A stretch of 22,234 bases of DNA from a virus: IMG/VR virus record IMGVR_UViG_3300028557_000211, positions 1 to 22,234 of that record. One strand, given 5' to 3'. Positions 8,101 to 15,268 of this stretch are shown one piece after another. A model generated the notes under the pieces. The model saw only the letters and a list, made by a program, of their open reading frames with translations, was not told where the DNA came from and made no database searches. Position numbers and translations under genes: made by a program. The number at the start of each line of letters is the position of its first letter. Positions within the stretch are counted from its first letter, which is position 1.

Positions 8101-8375
8101 TGTTGTAAGTATGACTTTGCAATATATGCCGCCTCATACTTAGGGATTTGTGTGTTTATAAATTTTGTAGGTTCAGTCCCCCCAAAATATGCTTGAAACT
8201 CATCGTAGTTTGTGATAAAAATAGGTTCGAATGCTGGGCCTTTGATTGTTTCCCCGACTAAACCTAACGTGGTAACACCCACACTTTGAGCCACAAATGA
8301 TAAGTCAGTTTCAGACGTATATACTCCAGGCGATACGTATACCTTTTGATTTACTTGTGTTGATTGAAAAAACAT
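5166..8375 (-). CDS. gp18: Contractile tail sheath protein (gp18-like), unusually long
   Basis: The 1069-residue product is a sheath protein. Residues 14-24 read VSPGVYTSETD, the classic N-terminal start of phage sheath subunits. The last 200 residues hold the conserved sheath C-terminal domain, with PWFASAGYTRG, GRINPIATFSDVGTVIWGNK, LNVRRLLLQARKLI and a final TGKIYLKPTKALEFIDIEF strand. It polymerises around the tube and contracts to drive the tube through the host envelope. T4 gp18 is 659 residues; this one carries roughly 400 extra. The extra residues lie mainly in about 100-700, which is rich in Ser, Thr, Gly, Asn and Tyr and looks like added surface beta domains. The ATG at 8375 fits the conserved start. 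A TATTTAT motif lies 35 nt upstream and a GC-rich hairpin follows the stop. Confidence 0.93.
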   Translation of the reverse strand: MFFQSTQVNQKVYVSPGVYTSETDLSFVAQSVGVTTLGLVGETIKGPAFEPIFITNYDEFQAYFGGTEPTKFINTQIPKYEAAYIAKSYLQQSNQLFVTRILGLSGYDAGPSWSIKVIANVDPLTVGLSPATGTTFSANFTGSSTGNTVEFVGGALPPIVQAYINNQYRLSDGSTSTLGLDFTSNLNDIMDTPSLSANTAVVYGVLPESDYYDLTSTYSNVINEYGCDTVNIATNDLSSDANDPWYYANFDITSGNAYSGYSFFYNVSSLTSGASSTFSGTITGKTYTYSGYAYSEYNNMVVATLRSRGISLYTNSSTSDNHGPIYEVSGLTDLQLVCTEQYSGVTQSPFESFLISGVTKDGDNFSFETSMAASSSKFITKVLGVDNFGKSRNEVPVYVEEIYPNTLNYAYNQGYIRGLNCNLIALEDARSENSQSIAYNVTQYKSPSTPYLVSELRGNKVYNLFKFISISDGNAANTEVKVSIANLSFNNMTFDVLVRNFFDTDANPVVIEKFTNCNMDPASNNFVAKKIGSSDGEYALISRYIMIELADEAPIDAIPCGFYGYTQREYASVSNPSPVPIFKTKYYFPGEVIYNPPFGAPTDVTESSGDIVRRSYLGFSSQFGIDDSFLQYKGTQNPLNWVASPLPVEGAAWNYLSKGFHMDSGATVVTISNSSLTSGQTAFECGVADFTRDPETQENPYYFIYSRKYTICFAGGFDGWDIYREFRTNEDRFQLGATGYLAGASASTRYPNATGDGLFKRIVVQNNTQDFANTDYYAYLLGILTFANPESTNINVFATSSIDYVNNSNLVEEAIDMVQFSRADSVYIATTPDYNMYTPDATNPQDIIYPQEAVDNLDNTGIDSNYTATYYPWILTRDTVNNTQIYLPATGEVCRNLALTDNIAFPWFASAGYTRGLVNSIKARVKLTQEDRDTLYQGRINPIATFSDVGTVIWGNKTLQVADTALNRLNVRRLLLQARKLISAVAVRLLFEQNDQIVRQQFLDSVNPILDSIRRDRGLYDFRVTVSSTPEDLDRNTLTGKIYLKPTKALEFIDIEFFITPTGASFENI

Positions 8376-8410
8376 AGTTCAAAATTATTGTTAGCAAATT
8401 TATTTTAATG

Positions 8411-8417
8411 ATAAATA
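8411..8417 (-). promoter_or_regulatory. TATTTAT promoter-like motif before sheath gene
   Basis: Sense AATATTTATCA lies 35 nt before the sheath ATG in the 121-nt gap that also holds the start region of the divergent small RHH gene. Confidence 0.5.
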
Positions 8418-8496
8418 TTCATATCTAAGTGAAAAAACTTGACTTTTGAATATCTATTTGTAAGTAGTATGAATTTATTCTACCTTTTTTCTACCT

Positions 8497-8658
8497 ATGA
8501 AAACAACTAAAGAAATAAAGAATATCAAAATATCTCCTGAATCACACGAGATATTAAAAAAGTACTGTGAAAAGCGTGGGATAAAAATCTATAAGTTTTT
8601 GGAAAATCTTATAGTGGAGAAGTGTAAAGAGAAGAAAGATATCTATGGAGAGGATTAA
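8497..8658 (+). CDS. Small ribbon-helix-helix (Arc/CopG-like) protein, solitary
   Basis: This 53-residue ORF begins MKTTKEIKNIKISPESHE. It has the ribbon-helix-helix pattern: a basic beta strand (NIKISPE, residues 9-15), helix A (HEILKKYCEKRG), a turn, and helix B (YKFLENLIVEKCKEK). Such proteins dimerise and bind DNA with the paired strand. Two other RHH genes in the window are joined to HNH endonucleases; this one has no endonuclease partner. Its stop overlaps the stop of the convergent gp15-like gene by 4 nt. Only a generic AT-rich upstream region is seen, without an exact TATTTAT motif. It may be a repressor or the remnant of a cassette. Confidence 0.65.
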   Translation: MKTTKEIKNIKISPESHEILKKYCEKRGIKIYKFLENLIVEKCKEKKDIYGED

Positions 8659-9695
8659 ACCAACTGAGATTCAAACTTAATGGTGGACTCTAAGGAGTTA
8701 TTAGTTTTGACAACATCAATCCTTAAAATATCATTTGTGGTGATTTGAATTTCCGAGACATCACTACCAAAATAATCACCATTTATATAGACATCGAAAC
8801 TATCAACATTGGTCGACCCAACTAAAGATAAATTGGCAGTAAAATCAATTATCTCACTTAAGGTATCATTTCCAACTATGTATAAAAAGTTGGATAAAAA
8901 TTCATCAGGATTTTCAGGAAACTTTGGTCTCCTTCTTTTTAATACGGTAGTATCCAATTCCATGATTTGAGCAACTCGGGCAATTGCAGGTTTAACTTCA
9001 AATTCTTCTTCATCAATCAAATAACCTAACATAGTGAAGTCATAATTTTGAACAAAGTATTTTCTAGCGTCCATCTGCATTTGTGACTCATCAGATATAT
9101 TGTTAAGAATAATTGGAACATATTGACCTTTAATAAAAGTATATGCTTGTCTTGAAGAAAACTTTTGCATCACAATTTTATTGAGTTGATTAAGTTCTCT
9201 CATTCTATTACAAATAATTTTAACACTGTAATTAATATCGACTGGAACTGGTTGTGGGATTGTATATATATCCATACCTTGTTCATTACCATTCCAAGTT
9301 GGAACAGAGGCGTAGTAGAATTGTTTTCTGTTAGGTATAGTATATTGTAAAGACGGATTCGTTCCGAATTTAACTTCAGGCTGTCTAACAACTGTTATGA
9401 ATGGAGGTTCAGGATTGAAATCCAAGTTGGTAAATAATGCCGTTTCAACATATTGAGACCAATTTTGTGTTGTAATTATAATATCAATCATCGGAATAAT
9501 TTTTCCAGCGGTCACAACTTTAAGATCTTCTTTGACAAAATCCAACATTCCTCTATCCAAATCAGCATGTAATACTGACTTTGGTAAGTAAGTTCCATCT
9601 TTATTTATATACTCAAGGAGTTGTTCTCTTCTTGCATACAAAGTTTTCTTTGGAACTAAAGGTAATGTAGGTTTAACTTGTTTTGGTAATGGCAT
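8655..9695 (-). CDS. gp15: gp15-like tail completion / sheath stabiliser protein
   Basis: The 346-residue product resembles T4 gp15-type proteins, which cap the tail and hold the last sheath ring before head joining (T4 gp15 is 272 residues). Seen features are an N-terminal proline-rich stretch, then VPVDINYSVKIICNRMRELNQLNKIVMQKF (from about residue 150; only the pattern VPVDIxYxVxIxxNxxxELNxL is diagnostic), followed by a segment with YFVQNYDFTMLGYLIDEEEF. The C-terminal about 90 residues form an extra beta-rich domain with VDSFDVYINGDYFG. It lies 6 nt downstream of the zinc-ribbon gene and after the gp14-like gene, matching the T4 order 14-15-18. No Shine-Dalgarno is seen. The assignment rests on pattern and synteny. 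Confidence 0.6.
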   Translation of the reverse strand: MPLPKQVKPTLPLVPKKTLYARREQLLEYINKDGTYLPKSVLHADLDRGMLDFVKEDLKVVTAGKIIPMIDIIITTQNWSQYVETALFTNLDFNPEPPFITVVRQPEVKFGTNPSLQYTIPNRKQFYYASVPTWNGNEQGMDIYTIPQPVPVDINYSVKIICNRMRELNQLNKIVMQKFSSRQAYTFIKGQYVPIILNNISDESQMQMDARKYFVQNYDFTMLGYLIDEEEFEVKPAIARVAQIMELDTTVLKRRRPKFPENPDEFLSNFLYIVGNDTLSEIIDFTANLSLVGSTNVDSFDVYINGDYFGSDVSEIQITTNDILRIDVVKTNNSLESTIKFESQLV

Positions 9696-9701
9696 CTTTT
9701 T

Positions 9702-9863
9702 TTATTTTTCAGAATTATCATGTCCACATTTATGACACATGTAAGGGTCTTTACCTCCTTCAGATAATTTCCAAGACCAACCACATTCATCACAAATAAC
9801 TTTCTCTTTGGTGACCTTTTCAATGATTCGAGTCAGCTGAGTTTCCCTAACAATAATTTTCAT
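9702..9863 (-). CDS. Small zinc-ribbon protein
   Basis: A 53-residue ORF starts MKIIVRETQLTRIIEKV and ends with a treble-clef or ribbon type zinc site: CDECGWSW (C24, C27) and CHKCGHDN (C43, C46). The CxxCGWxW...CHKCGxxN signature is one I recognise from short proteins of aquatic T4-like phages, whose function is unknown. Its ATG overlaps the stop of the gp14-like gene (TAATG), indicating translational coupling, and the gp15-like gene follows 6 nt later. The N-terminal amphipathic RETQLTRIIEKV may be a targeting segment. A virion or head-tail assembly role is inferred from position only. Confidence 0.75.
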   Translation of the reverse strand: MKIIVRETQLTRIIEKVTKEKVICDECGWSWKLSEGGKDPYMCHKCGHDNSEK

Positions 9864-10378
9864 TATATTCCCCTAAATTCGTTTTCACTTACATAAGTGG
9901 CAATAACAGTTCTATAGAAAGGTTTGTATCCACCGTATGTATGTTTATTATCCGATTTTACATATCCATCATCACTAACAACATAATATCTAACTCGGTC
10001 TTCGGACTCGTAGTATCCAATGTAATCACCCATAAATATTTCGACACCCATATCATCCAAAGTTTTTTGATAGATACTAAACTTCATGTTACCAGGTTCT
10101 TGTTGTTCTATCTTAGAAGTTCCAATATTTTTATTAGTCGGAGCCATAACTTGAACCAACCCTTTTAATTCAACAGGTGCAAGAAACTGTATCCCATCTT
10201 CCAACACTTCTCCATATACATCATCAGTTTTTGTCTTTCTTCTATCAATACGGTAAAGTACTATAGTGAAATTCATATCACCTATTAGCCATTCTTCACC
10301 CATGCCGATATCTAAACTATAATCTTCCGCACCGAAGAATTTACCTAATCTTGTTATTGGAACTAACTTTTCTGCCAT
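9863..10378 (-). CDS. gp14: gp14-like neck protein (head-tail connector)
   Basis: The 171-residue product fits the neck-protein or stopper class that closes the portal after DNA packaging and receives the tail. Diagnostic features are VYGEVLEDGIQFLAPVELKGLV in the N-terminal half (pattern YGExxxxxxxFxxxxxLxxxV), an inserted acidic loop, and the beta-rich C-terminal half GDYIGYYESEDRVRYYVVSD followed by PFYRTVIATYV. T4 gp14 is 256 residues, so this is a shorter form. It is the first gene of the leftward operon with the zinc ribbon and gp15-like genes. It has one of the few plausible ribosome-binding sites here (AGGT about 15 nt before ATG). A TATTTAT motif lies 26 nt upstream. Confidence 0.6.
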   Translation of the reverse strand: MAEKLVPITRLGKFFGAEDYSLDIGMGEEWLIGDMNFTIVLYRIDRRKTKTDDVYGEVLEDGIQFLAPVELKGLVQVMAPTNKNIGTSKIEQQEPGNMKFSIYQKTLDDMGVEIFMGDYIGYYESEDRVRYYVVSDDGYVKSDNKHTYGGYKPFYRTVIATYVSENEFRGI

Positions 10379-10404
10379 TATATTATATGATTACCTATAT
10401 GTTG

Positions 10405-10411
10405 ATAAATA
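10405..10411 (-). promoter_or_regulatory. TATTTAT promoter-like motif before gp14-like operon
   Basis: Sense GAGTATTTATCAAC lies 26 nt before the ATG, in the divergent gap with the helicase gene. Confidence 0.45.
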
Positions 10412-10453
10412 CTCAGTTTATAACTATATTTTAATCAAATATTTTTCTTATAG

Positions 10454-12205
10454 ATGGATGTAAGTCTAGAATCGAAAGCATTATCACTATTGGAATCTTA
10501 TGAAGGTGGAAATAACTATTTGCTTGAACTCAAACGAAAGTCTCAAATAAATAAAAGATTCTACCCAACAAGAAGCCAATCTGAGTATATTATTAATAAC
10601 CATAACAACCAACCAAAGGTTGCAAAGAAGTGGGTTATATTAGACGCATACTTTGCCAAAAAGTTAGCCGATGATAAATTATACACAGTAATACCTGATA
10701 AAGTATGGGTGGAAAAATTATTGTGTGATACAGAAAAAGCATTTCACATTTGGGGTAAGGTATTTGAAACTGAAGAATACCATGACTTTTGGTTACCAAA
10801 AGCTGCGATTATAAAAGACAATTCAGTTAAAGATGTTGTCATAGATTACAAAAAATATTCTCACAGACCCCCACTTCAACATCAAAAAGAAGCAATCCAA
10901 AAACTTGTTGAAAATAAAAAATTCATATTGGCTGACGATATGGGTTTGGGGAAAACAACATCAACTATTATTGCTGCGTTGGAAACAGGAGCTAAAAAGG
11001 TTCTTATCATCTGTCCCGCCACTTTGAAGATTAACTGGAAACGTGAAATAGAAAATTATTCCGACAGGTCCATATTCATATCAGAAGGAAAAACTTTCAG
11101 TACTGAACACGACTTTGTTATCATAAACTACGACATTATTAAAAACTTTCATGACACTAAGAAAAAAGATGAATCGCAAGTTATTGCTGCCAATTTTGAT
11201 TTGGTGGTCGTTGACGAAGCACACTATATCAAGAATCCTACGGCTCAAAGAACAAAATTAATAAACGACATTGCCAAGGGGGTTGATAGATTATGGTTGT
11301 TGTCAGGAACCCCAATGACATCGAGACCTATGGATTATTTCAATCTATTACATCTTATTGAGTCACCTGTAGCCAAAAACTGGATGGCTTATGCTATCCG
11401 ATATTGTAGTGGATATCAATTCAATGTTGGAGGACGTAAAGTTTGGAACGTAACAGGTTCATCCAATTTGGAAGAATTAAGAGACAGAACAATAGGTCTT
11501 GTATTACGAAGACTCAAAGAAAACGTGTTGGACTTACCCGAAAAAATAATAACCCCCGTTTACCTTAGATTGAAATCCAAAGCATATGAAGAAGTTATGG
11601 GAGAGTATTATGATTGGTATGATAAGAACCCTGAAGAATCAAAATCACTGACAGTTCAGTTTACCAAACTTACCAAAGTACGTCAAATAATCGCTGACGA
11701 AAAAATACTTCAAACAATAGAAATCGCAGAAAACATTATTGAACAGGGTAAGAAGGTAATCATCTTCTGTAATTTTACTGACTCTCTAAATAAGATTTGT
11801 CAACATTTCGGAAAGACAGCCGTCAAAGTTGATGGTTCGATGTCGAAACCTGAAAGGCAACACAGTGTAGACAGCTTCCAAGAAAGTGACAAGGTTAAAG
11901 TATTTGTCGGAAACATTAAAGCCGCGGGGGTGGGTTTGACTCTCACGGCTGGCGAAGCGGTAATCATGAATGACCTATCATTTTTACCATCCGACCATGC
12001 TCAAGCGGAGGATAGAGCATACAGATACGGTCAAAAAAATAACGTACTAGTTTATTACCCAATATTCGAAAATACAATCGAAGGAATTATTTATGACATT
12101 CTGAATAACAAAAAACAAGTCATAGCAACCGTAATGGGGGATAACCTTAATTCATCTGATATGGCTGAAGAAATTTTGAAGAGAATAAACGAAATCAGAA
12201 AATAA
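10454..12205 (+). CDS. SNF2-family helicase / DNA translocase
   Basis: The 583-residue protein has all SNF2 ATPase motifs in order: LQHQKEAI (141-148), Walker A DDMGLGKT (161-168), CPATLKINW (188-195), DEAH (254-257), LSGTP (283-287), the C-lobe AAGVGLTLT (from 490) and DRAYRYGQ (520-527). The last motif is typical of SNF2 proteins and separates it from UvsW, the usual T4 helicase. Residues 1-130 form a specific N-terminal domain with no family I recognise. The enzyme should move on duplex DNA using ATP, possibly in replication fork remodelling, recombination or host interference. It is the first gene of a rightward block, followed by the dismutase-nuclease fusion 38 nt later. No Shine-Dalgarno is present; the upstream region has only a degenerate TATATTTTA. 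Confidence 0.9.
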   Translation: MDVSLESKALSLLESYEGGNNYLLELKRKSQINKRFYPTRSQSEYIINNHNNQPKVAKKWVILDAYFAKKLADDKLYTVIPDKVWVEKLLCDTEKAFHIWGKVFETEEYHDFWLPKAAIIKDNSVKDVVIDYKKYSHRPPLQHQKEAIQKLVENKKFILADDMGLGKTTSTIIAALETGAKKVLIICPATLKINWKREIENYSDRSIFISEGKTFSTEHDFVIINYDIIKNFHDTKKKDESQVIAANFDLVVVDEAHYIKNPTAQRTKLINDIAKGVDRLWLLSGTPMTSRPMDYFNLLHLIESPVAKNWMAYAIRYCSGYQFNVGGRKVWNVTGSSNLEELRDRTIGLVLRRLKENVLDLPEKIITPVYLRLKSKAYEEVMGEYYDWYDKNPEESKSLTVQFTKLTKVRQIIADEKILQTIEIAENIIEQGKKVIIFCNFTDSLNKICQHFGKTAVKVDGSMSKPERQHSVDSFQESDKVKVFVGNIKAAGVGLTLTAGEAVIMNDLSFLPSDHAQAEDRAYRYGQKNNVLVYYPIFENTIEGIIYDILNNKKQVIATVMGDNLNSSDMAEEILKRINEIRK

Positions 12206-12218
12206 ACTGACTTTGTGT

Positions 12219-12225
12219 TATTTAT
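12219..12225 (+). promoter_or_regulatory. TATTTAT promoter-like motif before dismutase-nuclease fusion
   Basis: TATTTAT lies 18 nt before the preferred ATG at 12244, in the short gap after the helicase stop. Confidence 0.4.
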
Positions 12226-12243
12226 AGTAAATTGAAGCCAACA

Positions 12244-13782
12244 ATGAATAAGACAGAAGAGAAGATTCAACAACTCGAATTACAGATTGTAGAACAAAAA
12301 GTAACTAGAGAAAAAGAGTTGTTAATCACAGAAATGAAAAAAATTGGGATAGAAAAATTACCCTACTCCTACTCCGCCCTCAAACAATTTATCGACCCCG
12401 AAACAATGGATTTCCATTACAACAAACATTACAAGGGGTATGTTGATAAATTAAACGACGCTCTCTCCAATAAAAAATATGGAGATTTAGAGTTAGAACA
12501 AATAATCAAAACTATAAGTCGATTTGACAAAACAATTAGAAACAACGCAGGTGGAGCATTCAACCACGCATTGTTTTGGAACATGTTAACACCTGAACCA
12601 AAAAGACTCAAAGGAGATTTACAGAAAAAAATAATTAAAGAATTCGGTAGTTTTATTTTGTTCAAGAGAAAATTCGAAGAGATTGCCAAAGAAAGATTTG
12701 GTTCAGGATGGGTTTGGTTAGTTTTGACAGGTAGAAATAGTTTAAAAATTATGTCCACCCCAAACCAAGATAACCCTTTGATGAATATTATTGAAGGTGG
12801 AGGATTTCCGTTATTAGGTTTGGATTTATGGGAACATGCATATTATCTCAAATATAAAAACAAAAGAGACGAATATATTTCTAATTTTTGGAAAGTGGTA
12901 AATTGGGACTTTGTTTCCAAACTTTATGATATGAAAACAGAAACAAAACTTTTGGAATCTGTTGAAATGAAAAAAATTATCAAAGAGTTCGAAGAACCAA
13001 AATTTTGTGATTCAAATGAAATTACTTTTTATAAGGAATTAATCAACAACCCTAAGATAAAAAAATTATATCAAGATGGTGTGACTGATGTTTTGAAAAA
13101 AGTATTTCATGAATATTGGGTGGAAGGTACAGATAAAGAAATGTCAGGATTTTATGGGATTGAATCAGACAGTGCTAGATCGGTTTTGAATAACCTGAAT
13201 ACCAACTTTAATACTTTTTGTTTATTAACAAAAGCAATCAATAGACAGATAGAATCTATTAACAAGCCGAACAAAAAATTTGATTTTTCCATCAAAGAGA
13301 AACGAACAATTAGTGAGGTCAATAGACTTATCGCAGCATTAGATTATTTCAAAAAAGAAATTTTTACAAAAAACAACGAAGATTTTGTTAACATAATCAG
13401 TGTTTTGTTAAAACTTTGGGATAGAGGACAAAAATCTGAAGACAAAGTTCTTTCTAAAATAGAACAATATTTCGGTAAAGATTCTTCAGTTGAAAAGATA
13501 GGTGGACATGGTCAAAAGAATGACGCATTCAAAGGAATTGATTTGATTGTTAATGTTGGTGGTAAAAAACACACCGCTCAAGTCAAACCTTTTTCTTTTA
13601 TTAAAAAAGATGGGGACAAAATCACAATTATGGATACAGGTAATGTTAAGCCGTATAACGTAGATTGGATGATATTTATAAACACTAAGTCTAATAAAAT
13701 TCTAATTATTGAGAATAATCCGATTGAGAGTCGTGACCAATATGTATTCAATGCGTCATCTCTAATTCACGAAATAGATTAA
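12244..13782 (+). CDS. Manganese-type superoxide dismutase fused to a PD-(D/E)XK-like nuclease domain
   Basis: The protein has 512 residues from ATG 12244; an upstream in-frame TTG at 12232 is less likely. Residues 1-33 form a charged coiled coil. Residues 38-230 are a complete Fe/Mn superoxide dismutase. The metal ligands H58, H108, D194 and H198 are present (FHYNKH, FNHALFW, DLWEHAYY), as are the second-shell H62 and Y66. The motif STPNQDNPLM (Q175) together with Gly at the Fe-type glutamine position (G104) indicates the Mn type. Residues 231-395 are helical and unassigned. Residues 396-490 look like a restriction-endonuclease fold: E399, GIDLIV (D433) and AQVK (Q446-x-K448). The dismutase should convert superoxide to peroxide and oxygen. 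The C-terminal part may bind or cut DNA; catalysis there is inferred from three residues only. It lies between a SNF2 helicase and a neck gene. Confidence 0.8.
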   Translation: MNKTEEKIQQLELQIVEQKVTREKELLITEMKKIGIEKLPYSYSALKQFIDPETMDFHYNKHYKGYVDKLNDALSNKKYGDLELEQIIKTISRFDKTIRNNAGGAFNHALFWNMLTPEPKRLKGDLQKKIIKEFGSFILFKRKFEEIAKERFGSGWVWLVLTGRNSLKIMSTPNQDNPLMNIIEGGGFPLLGLDLWEHAYYLKYKNKRDEYISNFWKVVNWDFVSKLYDMKTETKLLESVEMKKIIKEFEEPKFCDSNEITFYKELINNPKIKKLYQDGVTDVLKKVFHEYWVEGTDKEMSGFYGIESDSARSVLNNLNTNFNTFCLLTKAINRQIESINKPNKKFDFSIKEKRTISEVNRLIAALDYFKKEIFTKNNEDFVNIISVLLKLWDRGQKSEDKVLSKIEQYFGKDSSVEKIGGHGQKNDAFKGIDLIVNVGGKKHTAQVKPFSFIKKDGDKITIMDTGNVKPYNVDWMIFINTKSNKILIIENNPIESRDQYVFNASSLIHEID

Positions 13783-13788
13783 TAAAGA

Positions 13789-13795
13789 TATTTAT
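13789..13795 (+). promoter_or_regulatory. TATTTAT promoter-like motif before gp13-like gene
   Basis: GATATTTATAT lies only 5 nt before ATG 13801. If it acts as a -10 element the transcript would start at or next to the start codon. Confidence 0.45.
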
Positions 13796-13800
13796 ATTAT

Positions 13801-14928
13801 ATGTCAGCAATACCAGAACCAGAACGAAGTAGGATATACACTAGAATTAAACACCAATTAGGTGCACCACTCAGAAGTGTCGAACTCGAAGACGAAATGT
13901 TGGATTCACTAATGGAATTGGCCATAGGGGATTATGAAGAATATATTCTCCAATGGTTAATTGATTCACAGTGGGTCAGTCTCGTAAATTTGAATATGAA
14001 CGAAAGGTCAGTCGCCAGAGCTTTGGTAACTCGAACTATGGATTTTGAACAACAATTCAGCTACTCATATTCTAAAATTGTAGGTCTTCAGACTGAAGGT
14101 CCTTGGGTATTAAAGAAAGATTATTTCATTTTAAGTGCTAACACACAAACTTATGAAATCCCTGCGGGACGAGAAGTCAATGAACTATTATGGTTCTCAA
14201 ATCAAGCTTGGACAGCGTTTGGATTGGGAGGTCTTGGTGGATTTGGATTTGGTGGTATTGGTTTAGGGGCCAATGAGGCAGGTTATGCTCAAATGGGTTA
14301 TCAAGGATCTTATTTTATGATGTCAGGTTTTGATTACTTAATCAGAATGCAAGAGGCAAACATCCTAAACAGAATCTTAGGTGGTTCCTTAACCTATAGA
14401 ATTACAGGTCTTCCTGATGGTAAAAAGCTTATTCATTTATACAATACTCCTGGTGGTAAATTCAACTGGTCAAATTATAACCTATACGTTGGTAAAGCGG
14501 TATGGTATTGGTATTATGATGTTGAACCAGATAGTAGAGCCGATTGTTTGAAAAATAATCCTGATATTATTAAACTACCAACAGACGTACCAATCGAAGA
14601 ACTTACTTGGACAGACATAAACGTACCAGGTCAACAGTGGGTGAGAAGATGGTTTACTGCATATTGTAAAGAAACTTTAGCAAGAGTTAGAGGAAAATAC
14701 AGTGGTAACCTTAAAACACCTGATAGTGAAATTGTTATGGATTATCAAAGTTTACTAACAGAAGCAAAGGATGAAAAAACCAAATTGATTGAAGAATTAA
14801 TTGGGGCTGAGGGTTGGTTAACAAGGCTTAGACCTGACAAAGTAATGGAAAGAGAAGCATTAATTGCAGAGAATCTAAATAAACAAATGAAATTTAGAGC
14901 AATGCCTCGACAAATATACGTAATTTAA
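13801..14928 (+). CDS. gp13: gp13-like neck / head completion protein
   Basis: The 375-residue product fits the T4 gp13 neck family (309 residues in T4), which binds the portal after packaging. Recognisable parts are an N-terminal helical region with LRSVELEDEMLDSLMELAI, YEIPAGREVNELLWF (118-132), a Gly-rich loop (141-157), YFMMSGFDYLIRM, LTYRITGLPDGKKLIHLYN, VWYWYYDV, and the C-terminal WVRRWFTAYCKETLARVRGK that leads into a helical tail. This C-terminal KETLxRxRGKYSG pattern is characteristic of the family. It is followed 4 nt later by a small virion-type gene. In T4 genes 13, 14 and 15 are consecutive; here gp13 is on the opposite strand from gp14 and gp15. Confidence 0.75.
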   Translation: MSAIPEPERSRIYTRIKHQLGAPLRSVELEDEMLDSLMELAIGDYEEYILQWLIDSQWVSLVNLNMNERSVARALVTRTMDFEQQFSYSYSKIVGLQTEGPWVLKKDYFILSANTQTYEIPAGREVNELLWFSNQAWTAFGLGGLGGFGFGGIGLGANEAGYAQMGYQGSYFMMSGFDYLIRMQEANILNRILGGSLTYRITGLPDGKKLIHLYNTPGGKFNWSNYNLYVGKAVWYWYYDVEPDSRADCLKNNPDIIKLPTDVPIEELTWTDINVPGQQWVRRWFTAYCKETLARVRGKYSGNLKTPDSEIVMDYQSLLTEAKDEKTKLIEELIGAEGWLTRLRPDKVMEREALIAENLNKQMKFRAMPRQIYVI

Positions 14929-14932
14929 TTTT

Positions 14933-15268
14933 ATGGCGATAGTAAAATCAATACCTTCAAGAAGAATAATCAAGGGTGAAGTTATAAACACTTCAGAAAT
15001 TTCTGTGGTATCTGAAACCACATATAAAACCAACGGAGAAAGTTGTGTTATTGTTAGGGGTGTTGCTCAAGCAGTAATAATTTTAGACTCATCTAATACC
15101 GATCACGTTGTTGTTAAAGCAATGACCAACCTCACCATTCTTCCTGATGTGGGACTAATCGATGAAGAATACGATGAGGTTGTTGTTGATAAGTTTGCTT
15201 GTATTGAATTTAGATTTGTTGGTGGTAACTGGTACGTGCTCTCGTCTGATGGATTGAAACAATCTTAG
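14933..15268 (+). CDS. Small beta-rich protein, probably virion-associated
   Basis: The 111-residue product is nearly all beta strand by pattern: MAIVKSIPSRRIIKGEV, then ESCVIVRGVAQAVIILDSS, DHVVVKAMTNLTILPD, and a C-terminal CIEFRFVGGNWYVLSSDGL. There are no catalytic motifs, signal peptide or membrane segments. Alternating hydrophobic strands with a final WYxLSSDG resemble small capsid-decoration or fibre-type proteins of phages, but I cannot name the family. It starts 4 nt after the gp13-like stop, so the two are surely cotranscribed. Its stop overlaps the convergent HNH endonuclease stop by 4 nt. Confidence 0.7.
   Translation: MAIVKSIPSRRIIKGEVINTSEISVVSETTYKTNGESCVIVRGVAQAVIILDSSNTDHVVVKAMTNLTILPDVGLIDEEYDEVVVDKFACIEFRFVGGNWYVLSSDGLKQS

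Noticed and set aside
8431-8496. TTGACT at 8439 as a sigma70 -35 box, or a Bacteroidota TTG/TAnnTTTG promoter, for the solitary RHH gene
   Set aside because: Spacing to any -10-like or TAnnTTTG-like element is wrong.
12232-12243. TTG start for the dismutase fusion
   Set aside because: ATG at 12244 is 12 nt further on and a better start; the four extra residues add no conserved sequence.
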